NCBI GenBank assembly: GCA_963932465.1 | Contig: OZ010786.1 | Coordinates: forward strand, 600,828,538 to 600,892,537 | Direction: 5' to 3' | DNA: 64,000 nucleotides | Origin: Maratus speciosus | Lineage: Eukaryota; Arthropoda; Arachnida; Araneae; Salticidae | Part shown: positions 36,719-48,897 of the stretch, in pieces | Layout of the letters: every line of letters begins with the position of its first letter | Position numbering within the stretch: the stretch's first letter is position 1 | Translations under genes and position numbers: made by a program | Notes under the pieces: generated by a model | Told to the model about the DNA's origin: nothing | Database searches by the model: none | What the model saw: the letters and a program-made list of their open reading frames with translations, nothing else

Positions 36719-37330
36719 AAATACTAGACTCGAATGGGGTTAAAGGCAAAATCCAATCAATCAATCGATATCAATTAAAACGATATTTTAGAAAAATCCA
36801 ATATATTGATAAAAATTTATTTAGAAATTAAAATCTTCAATATAAATTTCAAATGTCCGAAGACGTAAACATAACTTAGTAAATTAACATTACATCTTAA
36901 TTTGTACGAATTTTAATATGAAATAAGTTGTAGATTTTAGATAAAATGTTACTTTACAAAAAATAGGTAATTACATTTGAAGAGTTAAAATAATACGTTT
37001 TTCTGGATTCCTTAACTTAAAAAATCAATGAAAATGAGATTCCATAACAGTAACATGTGTGTGTCTTGCCCTTGAGTTGCATCCAATTTCTGAAATTTCT
37101 GAGCATGTGCTGATTGTCTTTTCTCTCAACAGAGGGATTTTTTGCTTTCGTCACTTTCGTGAATTAAAGACAGTCTTACATCAATTTCACAGCAAATTAC
37201 TCATGCAAGTGAATGATGGTCTACCATGCGGGAGATTCGCTACGAATTTGTGAAGTCAAATTTGTCACGGCAAGATAATATCAGAAAAAAAATCAAACTT
37301 GCTGCTAATGTGCATGCTATCTGGGTTGAA
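36719..37330. other. AT-rich sequence without recognised features
   Basis: No supported gene or repeat. The open frame at 37059-37253 lacks motifs. Confidence 0.4.
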
Positions 37331-37610
37331 GGAACGTATGAAATAAACAAAATTTACTCTTGTAGCCTACTGTAATTGTGACGATGGAAAATTACGTGAT
37401 GTAAAACGTAATAACTTACATTGAAATTAATATAATTCTTAATACGCAGCAATTTTATTTGTAGTAATCATATTTTTATTCCATGAATGTAATTTGATAA
37501 ATTTTAATAACTTTTGTTTCGCTGCATTCAAGTTTCATTGTGCGCTAATGCATTTAAATTCTGAAAATAAATTATAAGTTTTGTTTTGTTGCTTCAGCTA
37601 TATTCATATA

Positions 37611-38479
37611 CACTGGTGTGCAAAAATTAAGGACCAGTCACAAAATGCTAATTTTCAAATACGCGAACACTGAAAAGGAAATAATCTAATTAGAGTAATT
37701 ACTATCTCTACAACACAGCTAGTCCACGTAACATCTCATTCATGTCACACATGGTCACAAGTGTTACAGTCACTATGGTGAAGCAAAAAAAATAGGATAT
37801 TCCATACATCTCATTGTGAGTCTCAATGATCACTATATGTGACTCCACTGAGACGTAAATGTGAAGCTGCTTTGTTACGAGCCACCAGGTGACTTTACAA
37901 TGTAGTTAAATTGTGACTCTCATGTGACTGTCATTTTTAGACTCAATTTCAAAGTCATCATGAACGTTTCATTATGATAAGTCACCAAATAGTATCACAT
38001 TATAGTTACATGGAGACTTTTCCCAAAAGAGCACAGTGGTGACTTCACAGTAGTCTCTCTGTCACCTGAAAGTCATCATGTGACTTTAATGTGACATTAG
38101 TTGGTAACTTATCACAATGCAGCGTTCACGATGACTTTAAATTTGAGTCTACAGATGACAGTCACATGAGAGTCACAATTTAACTACATTGTAAAGTCAC
38201 ATGGTGACTCGTCACAAAACAGCAGTCACAGTGACGTCTCAGTGGAGTCACATATAGTGATCGTTTGAGACTCATAATGAGATGTATGGAATTTCCTATT
38301 TTTTTGCTTCACCGTAGTGGCTGTGACACTTGTGACCTTGTGTGACATGAATGAGATGTTATATGGACTAGCTGTGTTGTAGAAATAGTAATTACTCGAA
38401 TTATATTATATCCTTTTGAATGTTCGCGTACTTGAAAATTAGCATTTTGTGATTGTTCCTTAATTTTTGCACACCAGTG
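37611..38479. mobile_element. Tc1/mariner-type foldback element
   Basis: 869 bp between TA dinucleotides (37609-37610 and 38480-38481). Terminal CACTGGTGTGCAAAAATTAA is present in inverted form at both ends, and the reverse complement of the right half matches the left half for almost the whole length, so it is two ~430-bp arms around a short centre. The interior has many cac/gtg words (gtgactt, agtcac) but no transposase. It sits in a unit of the ~0.97 kb repeat whose neighbours lack it. Confidence 0.85.
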
Positions 38480-39792
38480 TATATTGTACAGTAAATTACT
38501 AAATACATTTTATATGCAATGTATGATATGTATATATTACTATAGTATATCTTTATGCAATAGAGAAGTAAGATATAATCAGTAAATGCTCACCACCTGA
38601 CACGAAATCTAGGCGAAAGCTGACGAAAGAAAGGACACTCCAAGTAACGGTATCTTCTGAGCCTGAGTTAAAACATGTATAGCTCTTAAATTTTCAACTT
38701 ATTTATTAGGCGTGCATCTTATAACTGACGCATGAGTTAATTAAACCCGTTTGTTATTTTACAACGTGATAACAATCAAAATTCACACATTCAACAATAA
38801 CCTGAAAATTCATTGTTATATGAAGATTATCACATTGTTGTCCTATTTCTAATGCAAAAACACTTGCTATTTTGCAGCATTATAATACAACAATCATTAA
38901 TTGTTGGGTCGTCATTTTTGTCCTCATATTACAGTAAACAGTGAAAATGGAATATATATATATAATATATCTGTACGTAATGGAGAAAACTCTATCATCA
39001 CTTCTTAATCATAGTTCGATAAATATATGTATACATGACATTTCTGTACAAAATTTAATCTTTTAGCTACTATAATCTTGATGATGCAAAATTCCATGAT
39101 GTAAAACGTAATAACTTACACTGAAGTTAACATTGCTTTTTAATACACAGCCTTTTTATTTCTGGTAATCATATTTTTATTACATTTATGACTATATAAT
39201 GTGATAAATTTCGCAAAAGTTTCATTGTGCGCTAATGCATTAAAATGCTGAAAATAAATTATAACTGTCGTGTAATTTTTTTGTGTATATTAATATGTAA
39301 TGAATTGTAAAGCACTAAATACATTTCAATTGGGATATGTACACATTAATGTATCTTTATATGATAGAGAAGTAAAGTATAATCAATAAAGGCTCACCAC
39401 TTGACAGGAAGGATTGCGAAGGTTGCCGACTAAAGAACTTGCACTCCAGGTAATGGTATAAAACAGCTCTAGCTCTAAACTTTTCAACCTACTTATTTGG
39501 TGTACATCTTACAACTGACGCGTAAGTGAATTGAACACGATTGTTATTTTATAATGTAATCACAACCGAAATTGACACATTCAACAATAACCTGAATATT
39601 CATTGTTGTAAGAAGTTTATCACATTGTTGTCCTATTTCTGATGCAAAAACGCTTGTTATGTTAGAGTATTATATACAACAGTCATTAATTGTTGCATCT
39701 CATTTTTGTCCTCATATTACATAAAAACTTGTGAAAATGGAACAAATATATAACATATCTGTACACAATGGTAAAAACTCCAACGTCACTTC

Positions 39793-40020
39793 TTAACCCT
39801 CTCGCTGCGTAATTTTTGGTTTTTATCAAAATAGGTTCGAAAATTGTGCATTTATTTTATTAGATATTTCAAATCGACATATATTTTAGAGTTAAAATAT
39901 GTTATTATTTTTTTTAAGAGTTCTTATTTTAATATAGAATTAGATCATAAACAATCGCGGAAATCATGGACAATTTTACGTTGCCTGTGGAAATCACGGA
40001 ATGTGCAGCGAGAGGGTTAA
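39793..40020. mobile_element. TTAA MITE with empty site in neighbouring unit
   Basis: 228 bp, TTAA at both ends, inverted termini CCCTCTCGCTGC and GCAGCGAGAGGG. The neighbouring repeat unit reads cacttcttaatcatagtcc (near 41670) with a single ttaa, so the insertion and its 4-bp duplication are directly visible. piggyBac-like. Confidence 0.85.
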
Positions 40021-40194
40021 TCATAGTCCGAAAAAGATATGTATGTACAATGAAATACGTTTAATACGAAAACGTTTAACATGAAAAATCGGTTAACAAG
40101 AAATGATATAGTGGTCCGGACTACTATGCAATTTAATGCTTTTTTTTCTTTTAACACGAAACAAAAATCGTTTATCACGAAAAATTTCGTGTGA

Positions 40195-40400
40195 AATGTA
40201 GATTCCAACGACGAATCTGACAATGCAATCAACGATGCAGTTCATGTCCCCTCTACTTCAGAAATGCAGAAAATAATTAAAAGTGTGCGCAGTTATTTAG
40301 ATGCACTTTCAAATGGAGAGATGAATAAAACAATAGATGATCTGAAACAATTTGTGGACAATATGGTGCTGAAAAAGACACTACAAAAAATATATCTAAT
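40195..40400 (+). pseudogene. Tigger-type transposase C-terminal remnant
   Basis: The frame around 40264 reads NDAVHVPSTSEMQKIIKSVR and then SYLDALSNGEMNKTIDDLKQ. An acidic stretch followed by helices is what follows the DDE domain in pogo/Tigger (jerky-like) transposases. No DDE catalytic part is present, and a (CAA)n tract at 40423-40446 follows. Family assignment rests mainly on the element's ends; confidence in the protein match is modest. Confidence 0.4.
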
Positions 40401-40484
40401 CCCCTCCCCGCCCCAAAAACAACAACAACAACAACAACAACAACAAAAAAACAATAATTTTTTACTTGCTTTTTATCTTGATGG

Positions 40485-40616
40485 ATTTCGATTTCCTGTT
40501 AAACTACTTGTAGGTTGCAGCGATGACCGCCTCGGAAAGCTGAGTTCCCGAGGCGGTCATCGCTGTCATCGCGGTCATCGCTGTAATCTACTAGTAATTT
40601 AACAGGAAATCGAAAT
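40485..40616. repeat. Nested 132-bp foldback palindrome
   Basis: The arms atttcgatttcctgttaaa and tttaacaggaaatcgaaat are perfect inverted ends. The centre is a second dyad around gcgatgaccgcctcgg and ccgaggcggtcatcgc, with an extra cgcggtcatcgctg repeat on the right. It lies inside the Tigger derivative. Confidence 0.75.
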
Positions 40617-42059
40617 AAAATTTGACGACATCGAAAATATTGGTGAGTTTTGTTCTTCTTTTACGAATCTTTTAACACGAAATTCTTTTAACGCGAAAAA
40701 AATTCGGTCCATTCAGTTTCGTGTTAAACGTATTTCACTGTATGACATTTATTTTTTGACATTCTGCCGAAAACTTTATACTAACTGCATACCCGTAGAC
40801 TGCTAATCTAATACGTCGATGTAGACCATAAGTATATTGCATTATTGTGGGGATACTCACACAGTAGGAACGTATGAAATAAACAAGATTTAGTCTTTTA
40901 GCCTATAGTATAATTGTGATGATGAAAAATTTCACGATGTAAAACGTAATAACTTATACAGAAATTAACATTGCTTCTTAATACACAGCCATTTTATTTG
41001 TAGTAATGATATTTTTATTACATTTATGGATATAATGTGATAAATTTTAATGATTTATTCCCCTGCACTCGCGAAAGTTTCATTGTGCGTTAATGCATTA
41101 AAAATTCTGAAAATAAATTATAATCGTCGTGTAATTGTTTTGTCTATATTAATATATATTATATTATAAAGCACTAAATGCGTTGTATATGCGATATATA
41201 TATAATAATGTATTTTCATATAATAGAGAAAGAAGTGACATATACCAGTAAAGGCTCACCACTTGATATGAAATCTAGGCAAAGGCTTGGGAAGATTGCT
41301 GACTAAAGAGGTTGCACTCCAAATAATGGTATCTTCTGAGCTAAAAAATCTATAGTTCTTAACTTTTCAACCTAGTTATTTGCATTACATCTTATTGCTT
41401 ATGCGTGGAATGAATTAAACTCGATTGTTATTTTATAAAGTGATGACAACCAAAATTAACACATCCAACAATAACCTGAAAATTCATTGTTATAAGAAGC
41501 TTACCACATTGTTGTCCTATTTCAGATGCAAAAACTCTCGTTATTTTACAGTATTATATTACAACAGTTATTAATCGTTGAATCATCATTTTTGTCCATA
41601 TAGCAGCAAAACTCGTGAAAATGGGACAAATATATAATATATTTGTACATAATGGTAAAAACTCCATCGTCACTTCTTAATCATAGTCCAAAAAATATAT
41701 GTATGTATGACATTTCTTTTGCAGTCTTTTTGACATTCTCTCGAACATATTAACAGAATAATCATAGACTGCTAATCCAACACGTCGATGTAGATTATCA
41801 CTAAGTATCCTACATAATTCTGGTGATTCTCACATTGAAGGAACGTATGGAATAAACAAAATTTAGTCTTTTAAGCCTACTGTACTGTAAAAAAAGACAG
41901 GCGTTTCTTAAGCTACGAAAATTTACCGCAATCACGAACGAAAATATTCAAATAATCGCTCTCAAGTCACCCAATATTCTTAAAAGCATTCCTTTATCTT
42001 AAGAAACCTCAGAAAACAATTTATTTTGGAAATTTAAAGAAGAATTTATAACAAGTGGT

Positions 42060-45000
42060 AAGTGTGATCACAAATCGCACATAGATTTTCGTTTAATATT
42101 CCTTTCAAAAATTTTTATTCTTTAATTAATAAACCCAAATTGTTAGTTTATATTTATTAAATCCTTAAAATCTGCACATAAAAAGGTAAAAAACGTTAAA
42201 GTTAAAAAAAAAAATTAGCGCCCTCCCCCCCCCCCGAAATTTCTCTCGACATTCTTTTTAAAAAAATTATTAATTGTTATAAACTATCTTAAAGTTTCAA
42301 ACAGATCGCAGTGTTATATTTCCGAATTTAAATAAAATCGTGTTCTGTAAAATCGTTTTCTGTTAGTTCCTCATTCCACCACCAGAGATCACACTTTATT
42401 CTTAACAAAACTGTATCTCAACGAAACTCCGTTAAAAAACCTATCCGTAGATATATTAGTCGAGAGAGTGACGCTCTTAAAAACAATTTAAGATATTTGC
42501 TGAAATTACTATTCGATAATAGTGGTAGAAACACTTATGAAATTTTTATATTGAATAAGTAGCATTTATCTCAGGGCTCCGTCAAAAAATCGCACATAAA
42601 ACGGTAAAAAACGCTAATGTTTAAAAAAATTTTTAAACTCCTGTCCTCCACCGAGCCTCGAAATTTCTCGTGCCATTCTTTAAAATTTTTTTATTATGTG
42701 TTATAAACTATTTTAAAGTTTCAAACAGATCGCCTTCTTAGATTTCCTAATTTAAATAAAATCTCGGTCTGTTAGTTCCACATTCCATCACCAGGGAGCG
42801 CACTCTATTCTTAACAAAAGTTTACTGAACGAAACTCCTTTCAACAACTTATCCGTAGATACATTAGTCGAGGGGGTGACGATCTTAAACACCAATTTAA
42901 GATGTTGGCTGAAATTACTATTCTAAAATAGTGGTATCAACACTTATGAAATTTTTTATATTGAATAAGCAATATTTATCTCATCACGCCGCACGCAAAA
43001 CGGTAGAGAACGTTACAGTTTAAAAATGGTCTTAAGCAAGAATTTAATGTATTTGCTGAAATTACTATTCGAAAATAGTGGTAGCAACACTTATGAAATT
43101 TTTATATTGGATAAGTAGCATTTATCTCAGGACTCGATCAAAAAACCGCACATAAAACGGTAAAAAACGCTGAGGTTTAAAAAATTTTTTAAACTCCTGT
43201 CCTCCACCGAGCCTCGAAATTTCTCGTGCCATTGTTTAAATTTTTTTTTATTATGTGTTATAAACTATTTTAAAGTTTCAAACAGATCGCCTTCTTAGAT
43301 TTCCTAATTTAAATAAAATCTCGGTCTGTTAGTTCCACATTCCATCACCAGGGAGCGCACTCTATTCTTAACAAAAGTTTATCTGAACGAAACTCCTTTC
43401 AACAACTTATCCGTAGATACATTAGTCGAGGGGGTGACGATCTTAAACACCAATTTAAGATATTGGCTGAAATTACTATTCTAAAATAGTGGTATCAACA
43501 CTTATGAAATTTTTTATATTGAATAAGGAATATTTTTCTCATCACGCCGCACGCAAAACGGTAGAGAACGTTACAGTTTAAAAATGGTCTTAAGCAAGAA
43601 TTTAAGGTATTTGCTGAAATTACTATTCGAAAATAGTGGTAGCAACACTTATGAAATTTTTATATTGGATAAGTAGCATTTATCTCAGGACTCGATCAAA
43701 AAACCGCACATAAAACGGTAAAAAACGCTAAGGTTTAAAAAAATTTTTAAACTCCTGTCCTCCACCGAGCCTCGAAATTTCTCGTGCCATTCTTTAAAAT
43801 TTTTTTATTATGTGTTATAAACTATTTTAAAGTTTCAAACAGATCGCCTTCTTAGATTTCCTAATTTAAATAAAATCTCGGTCTGTTAGTTCCACATTCC
43901 ATCACCAGGGAGCGCACTCTATTCTTAACAAAAGTTTATCTGAACGAAACTCCTTTCAACAACTTATCCGTAGATACATTAGTCGAGGGGGTGACGATCT
44001 TAAACACCAATTTAAGATATTGGCTGAAATTACTATTATAAAATAGTGGTATCAACACTTATGAAATTTTTTATATTGAATAAGCAATATTTTTCTCATC
44101 ACGCCGCACGCAAAACGGTAGAGAACGTTACAGTTTAAAAATGGTCTTAAGCAAGAATTTAAGGTATTTGCTGAAATTACTATTCGAAAATAGTGGTAGC
44201 AACACTTATGAAATTCTTATATTGGATAAGTAGCATTTATCTCAGGACTCGATCAAAAAACCGCACATAAAACGGTAAAAAACGCTAAGGTTTAAAAAAA
44301 TTTTTAAACTCCTGTCCTCCACCGAGCCTCGAAATTTCTCGTGCCATTCTTTAAAATTTTTTTATTATGTGTTATAAACTATTTTAAAGTTTCAAACAGA
44401 TCGCCTTCTTAGATTTCCTAATTTAAATAAAATCTCGGTCTGTTAGTTCCACATTCCATCACCAGGGAGCGCACTCTATTCTTAACAAAAGTTTATCTGA
44501 ACGAAACTCCTTTCAACAACTTATCCGTAGATACATTAGTCGAGGGGGTGACGATCTTAAACACCAATTTAAGATATTGGCTGAAATTACTATTCTAAAA
44601 TAGTGGTATCAAGACTTATGAAATTTTTTATATTGAATAAGCAATATTTATCTCATCACGCCGCACGCAAAACGGTAGAGAACGTTACAGTTTAAAAATG
44701 GTCTTAAGCAAGAATTTAATGTATTTGCTGAAATTACTATTCGAAAATAGTGGTAGCAACACTTATGAAATTTTTATATTGGATAAGTAGCATTTATCTC
44801 AGGACTCGATCAAAAAACCGCACATAAAACGGTAAAAAACGCTAAGGTTTAAAAAAAATTTTAAACTCCTGTCCTCCACCGAGCCTCGAAATTCCTCGTG
44901 CCATTGTTTAAAATTTTTTTTTATTATGTATTATAAACTATTTTAAAGTTTCAAACAGATCGCCTTCTTAGATTTCCTAATTTAAATAAAATCTCTGTCT

Positions 45001-45350
45001 GTTAGTTCCACATTCCACCATCAGGGAACGCACTCTATTCTTAACAAAAGTGTATCTGAACGAAACTCTTTTCTACAACTTATTCGTAGATACATTAGAG
45101 TTATGGTTTGGTGATCTTAAACACCAATTTAAGATATTTGCTGAAATTACTATTCTAAAATAGTGGTATCAACACTTAAGAAATTTTTTATATTGAATAA
45201 GTAATATTTATCTCATCACGCCGCACGCAAAACGGTAGAGAACGTTTTAGTTTAAAAATGGTCTTAAGCAAGAATTTAAGGTATTTGCTGAAATTACTAT
45301 TCGAAAATAGTGGTATCAATACTTATGAAATTTTTATATTGAAAGTAACA
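42060..45350 (+). repeat. 557-bp satellite (~6 units)
   Basis: The landmark cgcacataaaacggtaaaaa is at 42591, 43147, 43705, 44262 and 44819, with spacing 556-558. A more diverged unit precedes (42060-42590) and a partial one follows. Each unit contains two diverged ~75-bp sub-repeats about 128 bp apart (gctgaaattactattcgaaa and gctgaaattactattctaaa). The central units are nearly identical and the edges decayed, as expected from unequal exchange. No ORF. Confidence 0.95.
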
Positions 45351-45801
45351 TTTATGCTGTATTTTTAAAAATGTGACACCGTTCTGAACAACGTTACTAT
45401 AGAAAATCACGTGACTGTCTTTTAAAATAAGCATTTAATAGAAATAAACCAATTAGTGAAATAATAAATATTATCTCAGCTTGTAATTCAGACAGAAGAA
45501 TAATTTGTACAATTTTTGAAAGGGGAACTTTTTTTGCGCCGGGCTGTGCAAGTTTCGAGTTTTTAAGCCCCTTAGATTCTGAGATAGGGACCTCTTTTAA
45601 AACTCCTGCTACCCTTTATTGCTTAATTTCCGCATCTGGAGGCCCTGCCTTTCTCATTCTGGCAACCCGTGGGTATGTTAAAACGACAGTTTGAAATAAA
45701 TGATCATATTAATTAAATAATAATTAATATATCCGCACCAAATTTAGACACAGTCATGAAATTAACATATTTGAAATCAGCGAAAAATTCTACGCATGGA
45801 T
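45351..45801. other. Unassigned sequence after satellite
   Basis: No gene. catctggaggccctgcc...ctggcaaccc (near 45632) has a diverged counterpart at 47855-47890, so both are parts of one dispersed repeat split by the CACTG element. Confidence 0.4.
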
Positions 45802-46966
45802 CACTGTAAAAAAAAAAAAATGGTAACTTTCCATGTAAAATCCAGGAACGTTTCGCCTTTTATCAGGTTTTCAGAATAATTTAGCTCTTTCCTGTGAAAT
45901 TCTGGTTTTCTTATCTGAAACGTTCCTGAACAAAAGTTGGAAACAGCAAAACGCTGCGGCCGCCATTTATTATTTTTTTTCCTATAATCCGTTGCTCGCG
46001 CGCGAGTGTCGAAAACGAATTCCTTAAATGAATGTAAAAAAATCAATATGGAATGCAAATAAATCAATAGACGACATAATCCTTTACGTCTCTATTGTCA
46101 AGATAATTCAGATGAAAATACAATACCTCTGTGACATCACTAAGAGATTATCTCTCGTGCTTGTCTGTGAAATCTTTAACGAGCAGACTGTGTAAAAAAA
46201 AATACACCTATTATTTGGATCTGCATTAACCAGGGGACAATCAAATATGATTCTCACCTATTTTGATTAATTTAAAGTATGTTTTAGAGTTCTTATCTCT
46301 AATTATTCTTGTGAAAGGATTTCTTCAAATGGGCCTTAGATTTTCAGAAATTAGATGCCGAGTTTTAGCATACGTTTCAAATACCCATTAGTTTGCAGCT
46401 CTCAACGTGTCTTTCGTGGTGTGGACGCAGAAAGCTTGCACGCCACCCGTACGGCCCGGGTTCGATGCTACCTCTTGACTTTTTTTTCTTTTTTAATTAA
46501 TTTTATATTTTAACCCTTTATTACAATTTGATTTAAATTTGACATATATTTGACACTTTGAATTGCTGCAAATTTGAATTTTTTTTTTTTTTCGGAAAAA
46601 ATATACAATTACGTTTAGGTTTTTTTTTCATGAAAATTTATATGTATTTTATCTAACTTGTAAACTAACATAATCACTGACGAAAATCCAAAATATTTTA
46701 TGTCTAGATTTTTTTTCTAATTATTATTTACACTTATATATTTTTATATTTTAAGCAAAGTTCAGAAACAATATATCACATATATATTTACTTTATTGAA
46801 TTTTAACTGAAAATTTATTTTTTCGTGTAAATTATAAATAATAATTTTAATGTCAATTTCAAAATATTTTTTCATTCTAACAAATAATGATAATAAAGCG
46901 AAAATTGTCAACTGGAAATGTAAAAATCGTCTGCGGATCCCGAATGCTGTGAAATGTCAGTAATGT

Positions 46967-47120
46967 CATAATGAAGGGAACGAACATCCAGAGTGAATTA
47001 TGTCAGCCCGGTATCGGTCCGGATAGCCTAACAGGTAAGGCATTGGCACGGCACGCCAAGTATCCAGGTTCGATCCCTGGTCTGGACATTTTTCGCTCTT
47101 GTGCTACTCCAGCCTTGAAT
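46967..47120 (+). mobile_element. tRNA-derived SINE or retroposed tRNA
   Basis: 154 bp flanked by the 13-bp direct repeat atgtcagtaatgt (46954-46966 and 47121-47133). It contains an intact tRNA cloverleaf about 50 bp from its left end, followed by a T5 pol III stop. The direct repeats show retroposition. There is no poly(A) tail, and the short right tail (gctcttgtgctactccag...) is unrelated to tRNA. Confidence 0.8.
47017..47088 (+). tRNA. tRNA-like cloverleaf, anticodon position GGC (Ala-like), within a SINE
   Basis: 72 nt. Acceptor GTCCGGA pairs with TCTGGAC (7 bp, one G-T); D arm GCCT/AGGC; anticodon arm TTGGC/GCCAA with loop ACGGCAC; T arm CCAGG/CCTGG with loop TTCGATC; discriminator A; then TTTTT. 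Box B GGTTCGATCCC is canonical. Base 33 is C instead of the near-universal U, and the sequence lies between target duplications, so it is more likely a SINE promoter head or tRNA-derived retroposon than a functional tRNA gene. Confidence 0.55.
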
Positions 47121-47360
47121 ATGTCAGTAATGTTTTGCTGTCAACAGAAATATTCCTGGTATTTCGCAGGAAACTTACTAGCATTTCTGTAGAAAGTTTT
47201 TAACATATACAGTAAAGTACCAGTCATTTTCAAGAAATGTTTCTTGGAAATAATGGGCAACTCAGCTGCCCATTTTTTCCCAGGAACGTTGCGGAATTTT
47301 TTTTACAGTGATGCATGAAAATTTAATCTATAAATTTAATAATTTAAAAGTTTTACATTC

Positions 47361-47500
47361 TTTCAAATGAAAATCAAATTTCAAAGTACAAAGTAATTGC
47401 TTAAAAGGCGCAAAGGCCAACATAGTGAAAAAGATTCCAAGCCGGGAGCCAGCCTTTTAAGCAATTACTTTGTACTTTGAAATTTGATTTTCATTTGAAA
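47361..47500. repeat. Perfect 49-bp inverted repeat (hairpin)
   Basis: The arms 47361-47409 and 47452-47500 are exact reverse complements over 49 bp, starting tttcaaatgaaaatcaaatt, around a 42-bp loop (gcaaaggcc...gggagcca). No direct repeats are evident at the edges. Either a young foldback MITE or a local inverted duplication. Confidence 0.97.
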
Positions 47501-48384
47501 TATTGTATGCAAGGCGAATGTTTCCCTCTGGAATTATTTCCATGTATTAATAAAGTTTTAGATTCGTTTTAAAACGTCCACTATAGGATGGCGCCGAGCG
47601 TCTGCGAATAAATACACCTGAGCTCGCTCTGAAATGAAATCAGTTTCTGCCTTTCTTTCGAATGAAATAAAAGGATTTTTTTATCGATCGATTTTAGCCG
47701 ATTATTTCACTTCTACCGAACGCATCGGAATAATTTTTAGAATTTCTGAAAGTAGATTTTTTTCTGCGTGTATCTGTGAGATTTTCGAGTTCCGGTTGTT
47801 TCTGACATTTGACGCGATTTGTAAAGCCCCAGTTCACTTTATTGATGCTGTTTCGCATCTGGATGCCTTGCTATTGTGGCAACCCGGAGGAGAATTCGAA
47901 ATAATCTTCACATCTGGCAGCAAATCGTTGCGGTTTGATTAAAATCAAAGCTTTTGTTGAATTATGAACATTTTCCATTCTTTTAATTGGGATTTTTAAT
48001 TAACAACGTGCGTTAATTAAGATAGTAGTATTCAGCTCTAAGTTAAAAAAAAAAAAAACCTAGAAAACAGGAATTCTGCTTTTTCAGAATTTAGTGTTGC
48101 CTCCGATGAAAAAAAAATATATGTATATATAAATAGTACAAAATATATTTCAATTTTGAGACTTAAAGCACACACTTTTATTTTATGTAAAATGACGTCA
48201 TTCTCATCCGCTTAAGAATTCCACATTTACGATCCACTCTTAAACATCTACAGTAAAGCATGCATAGTATGTCACCATCGCGAAATAATACACAAATGCA
48301 GCAAAAATATGCCGCCATTAAAGAAACTCCACAAAAAAACGGCTATCTAAGGATTCATAGGCTTTCATTTGTTTGTAACATTAA
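47501..48384. other. Repeat-derived sequence; unsupported ORF at 47634-47942
   Basis: A 102-codon plus-strand frame (MKSVSAFLSNEIKGFF...) is open but has no recognised domain, and part of it matches the noncoding repeat at 45600-45670, so I do not call a gene. From about 48058 on the sequence is a diverged copy of 19574 onward. Confidence 0.4.
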
Positions 48385-48656
48385 TATAGACGATTTCAGT
48401 CGTGACGTTAGTCATGACGTTTTGGTTGGAAACTGACACCAAACAAACGGTTGCTATGTTGTATTTTCTATTTTGTTTGTGTGTTGCAGCTATATCTTAT
48501 ATCTATATCTCACATCTAAGTGTTTTAATACTTGATATGTACTGGTAACATTTTTCACGATTTATATTTAAAAAGAAATGACGCATAGCAACCGTTTGTT
48601 TGCAGTTAGTTTCCAACCAAAAAGACATGACTGACGTCCCACTGAAAGCGTCTATA
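48385..48656. mobile_element. 272-bp MITE with ~75-bp TIRs
   Basis: tatagacgatttcagtcgtg...aaacggttgctatg at the left is answered by gcatagcaaccgtttgtttg...cgtctata at the right. TA lies at the ends. Mariner-type MITE by structure; no ORF. Confidence 0.65.
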
Positions 48657-48897
48657 GATACTTAAAATTAAATATAGTTTATAAGAGCTCCATGTTTTAA
48701 CAGAAATTTTTCGTTTATATTTTTTCAAAGTAGCATTTTAATTACATTTTCTTTCGGTTGTTATGAGAAAATGGCAACACAAAGATGTAATTGCTGTTTT
48801 TCAATTATTTTCCTTTTAGCGAAACAGCACCGAAAACTGGCGATATGAAGCAATTAAAATAATAAAACTTTGTAAAAAATCACCATAAAATTAAAAC

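Larger units (their letters stand above)
40048..40740 (+). mobile_element. Tigger/pogo deletion derivative
   Basis: 693 bp flanked by TA (40046-40047, 40741-40742). TIRs CAATGAAATACGTTTAATAC and, inverted at the right, CAGTGAAATACGTTTAACAC. The neighbouring unit at about 41703 reads gtatgtatgacattt without it. It retains a transposase C-terminal scrap and carries a nested palindrome (40485-40616). Confidence 0.75.
35794..41883 (+). repeat. Diverged ~0.97 kb tandem repeat, left block
   Basis: Each unit starts ggaacgtatgaaataaac and contains gatgtaaaacgtaa, cattgtgcgctaatgcatta, cacattcaacaataacctga and aaaactccatcgtcacttct. Unit starts: 35794 (only the first ~370 bp), 37331, about 39047 (5' end deleted), 40867 and 41840. 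The 40867 unit is uninterrupted at 973 bp. The 41840 unit is cut after 44 bp by the 11.84 kb insertion and resumes at 53724. No ORF is conserved between units. Confidence 0.8.
45802..47310. mobile_element. CACTG-ended TIR element
   Basis: 1,509 bp starting CACTGTAAAAAAAAAAAA and ending ttttttttacagtg, with a possible 2-bp AT duplication outside. Just inside both ends is ccaggaacgtt in inverted orientation. The termini resemble those of the 11.84 kb insertion, suggesting one superfamily. No transposase seen. It hosts a tRNA-derived SINE and a weak tRNA-like sequence with a box B (ggttcgatgct, 46459-46469). Confidence 0.55.

Noticed and set aside
46400..46485. Second tRNA gene upstream of the SINE
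   Set aside because: A box B-like ggttcgatgct is present, but T-arm and acceptor stems do not pair; at best an old SINE remnant.
47634..47942. 102-codon plus ORF
   Set aside because: No motif, and part of it corresponds to a diverged noncoding repeat near 45600; likely chance.
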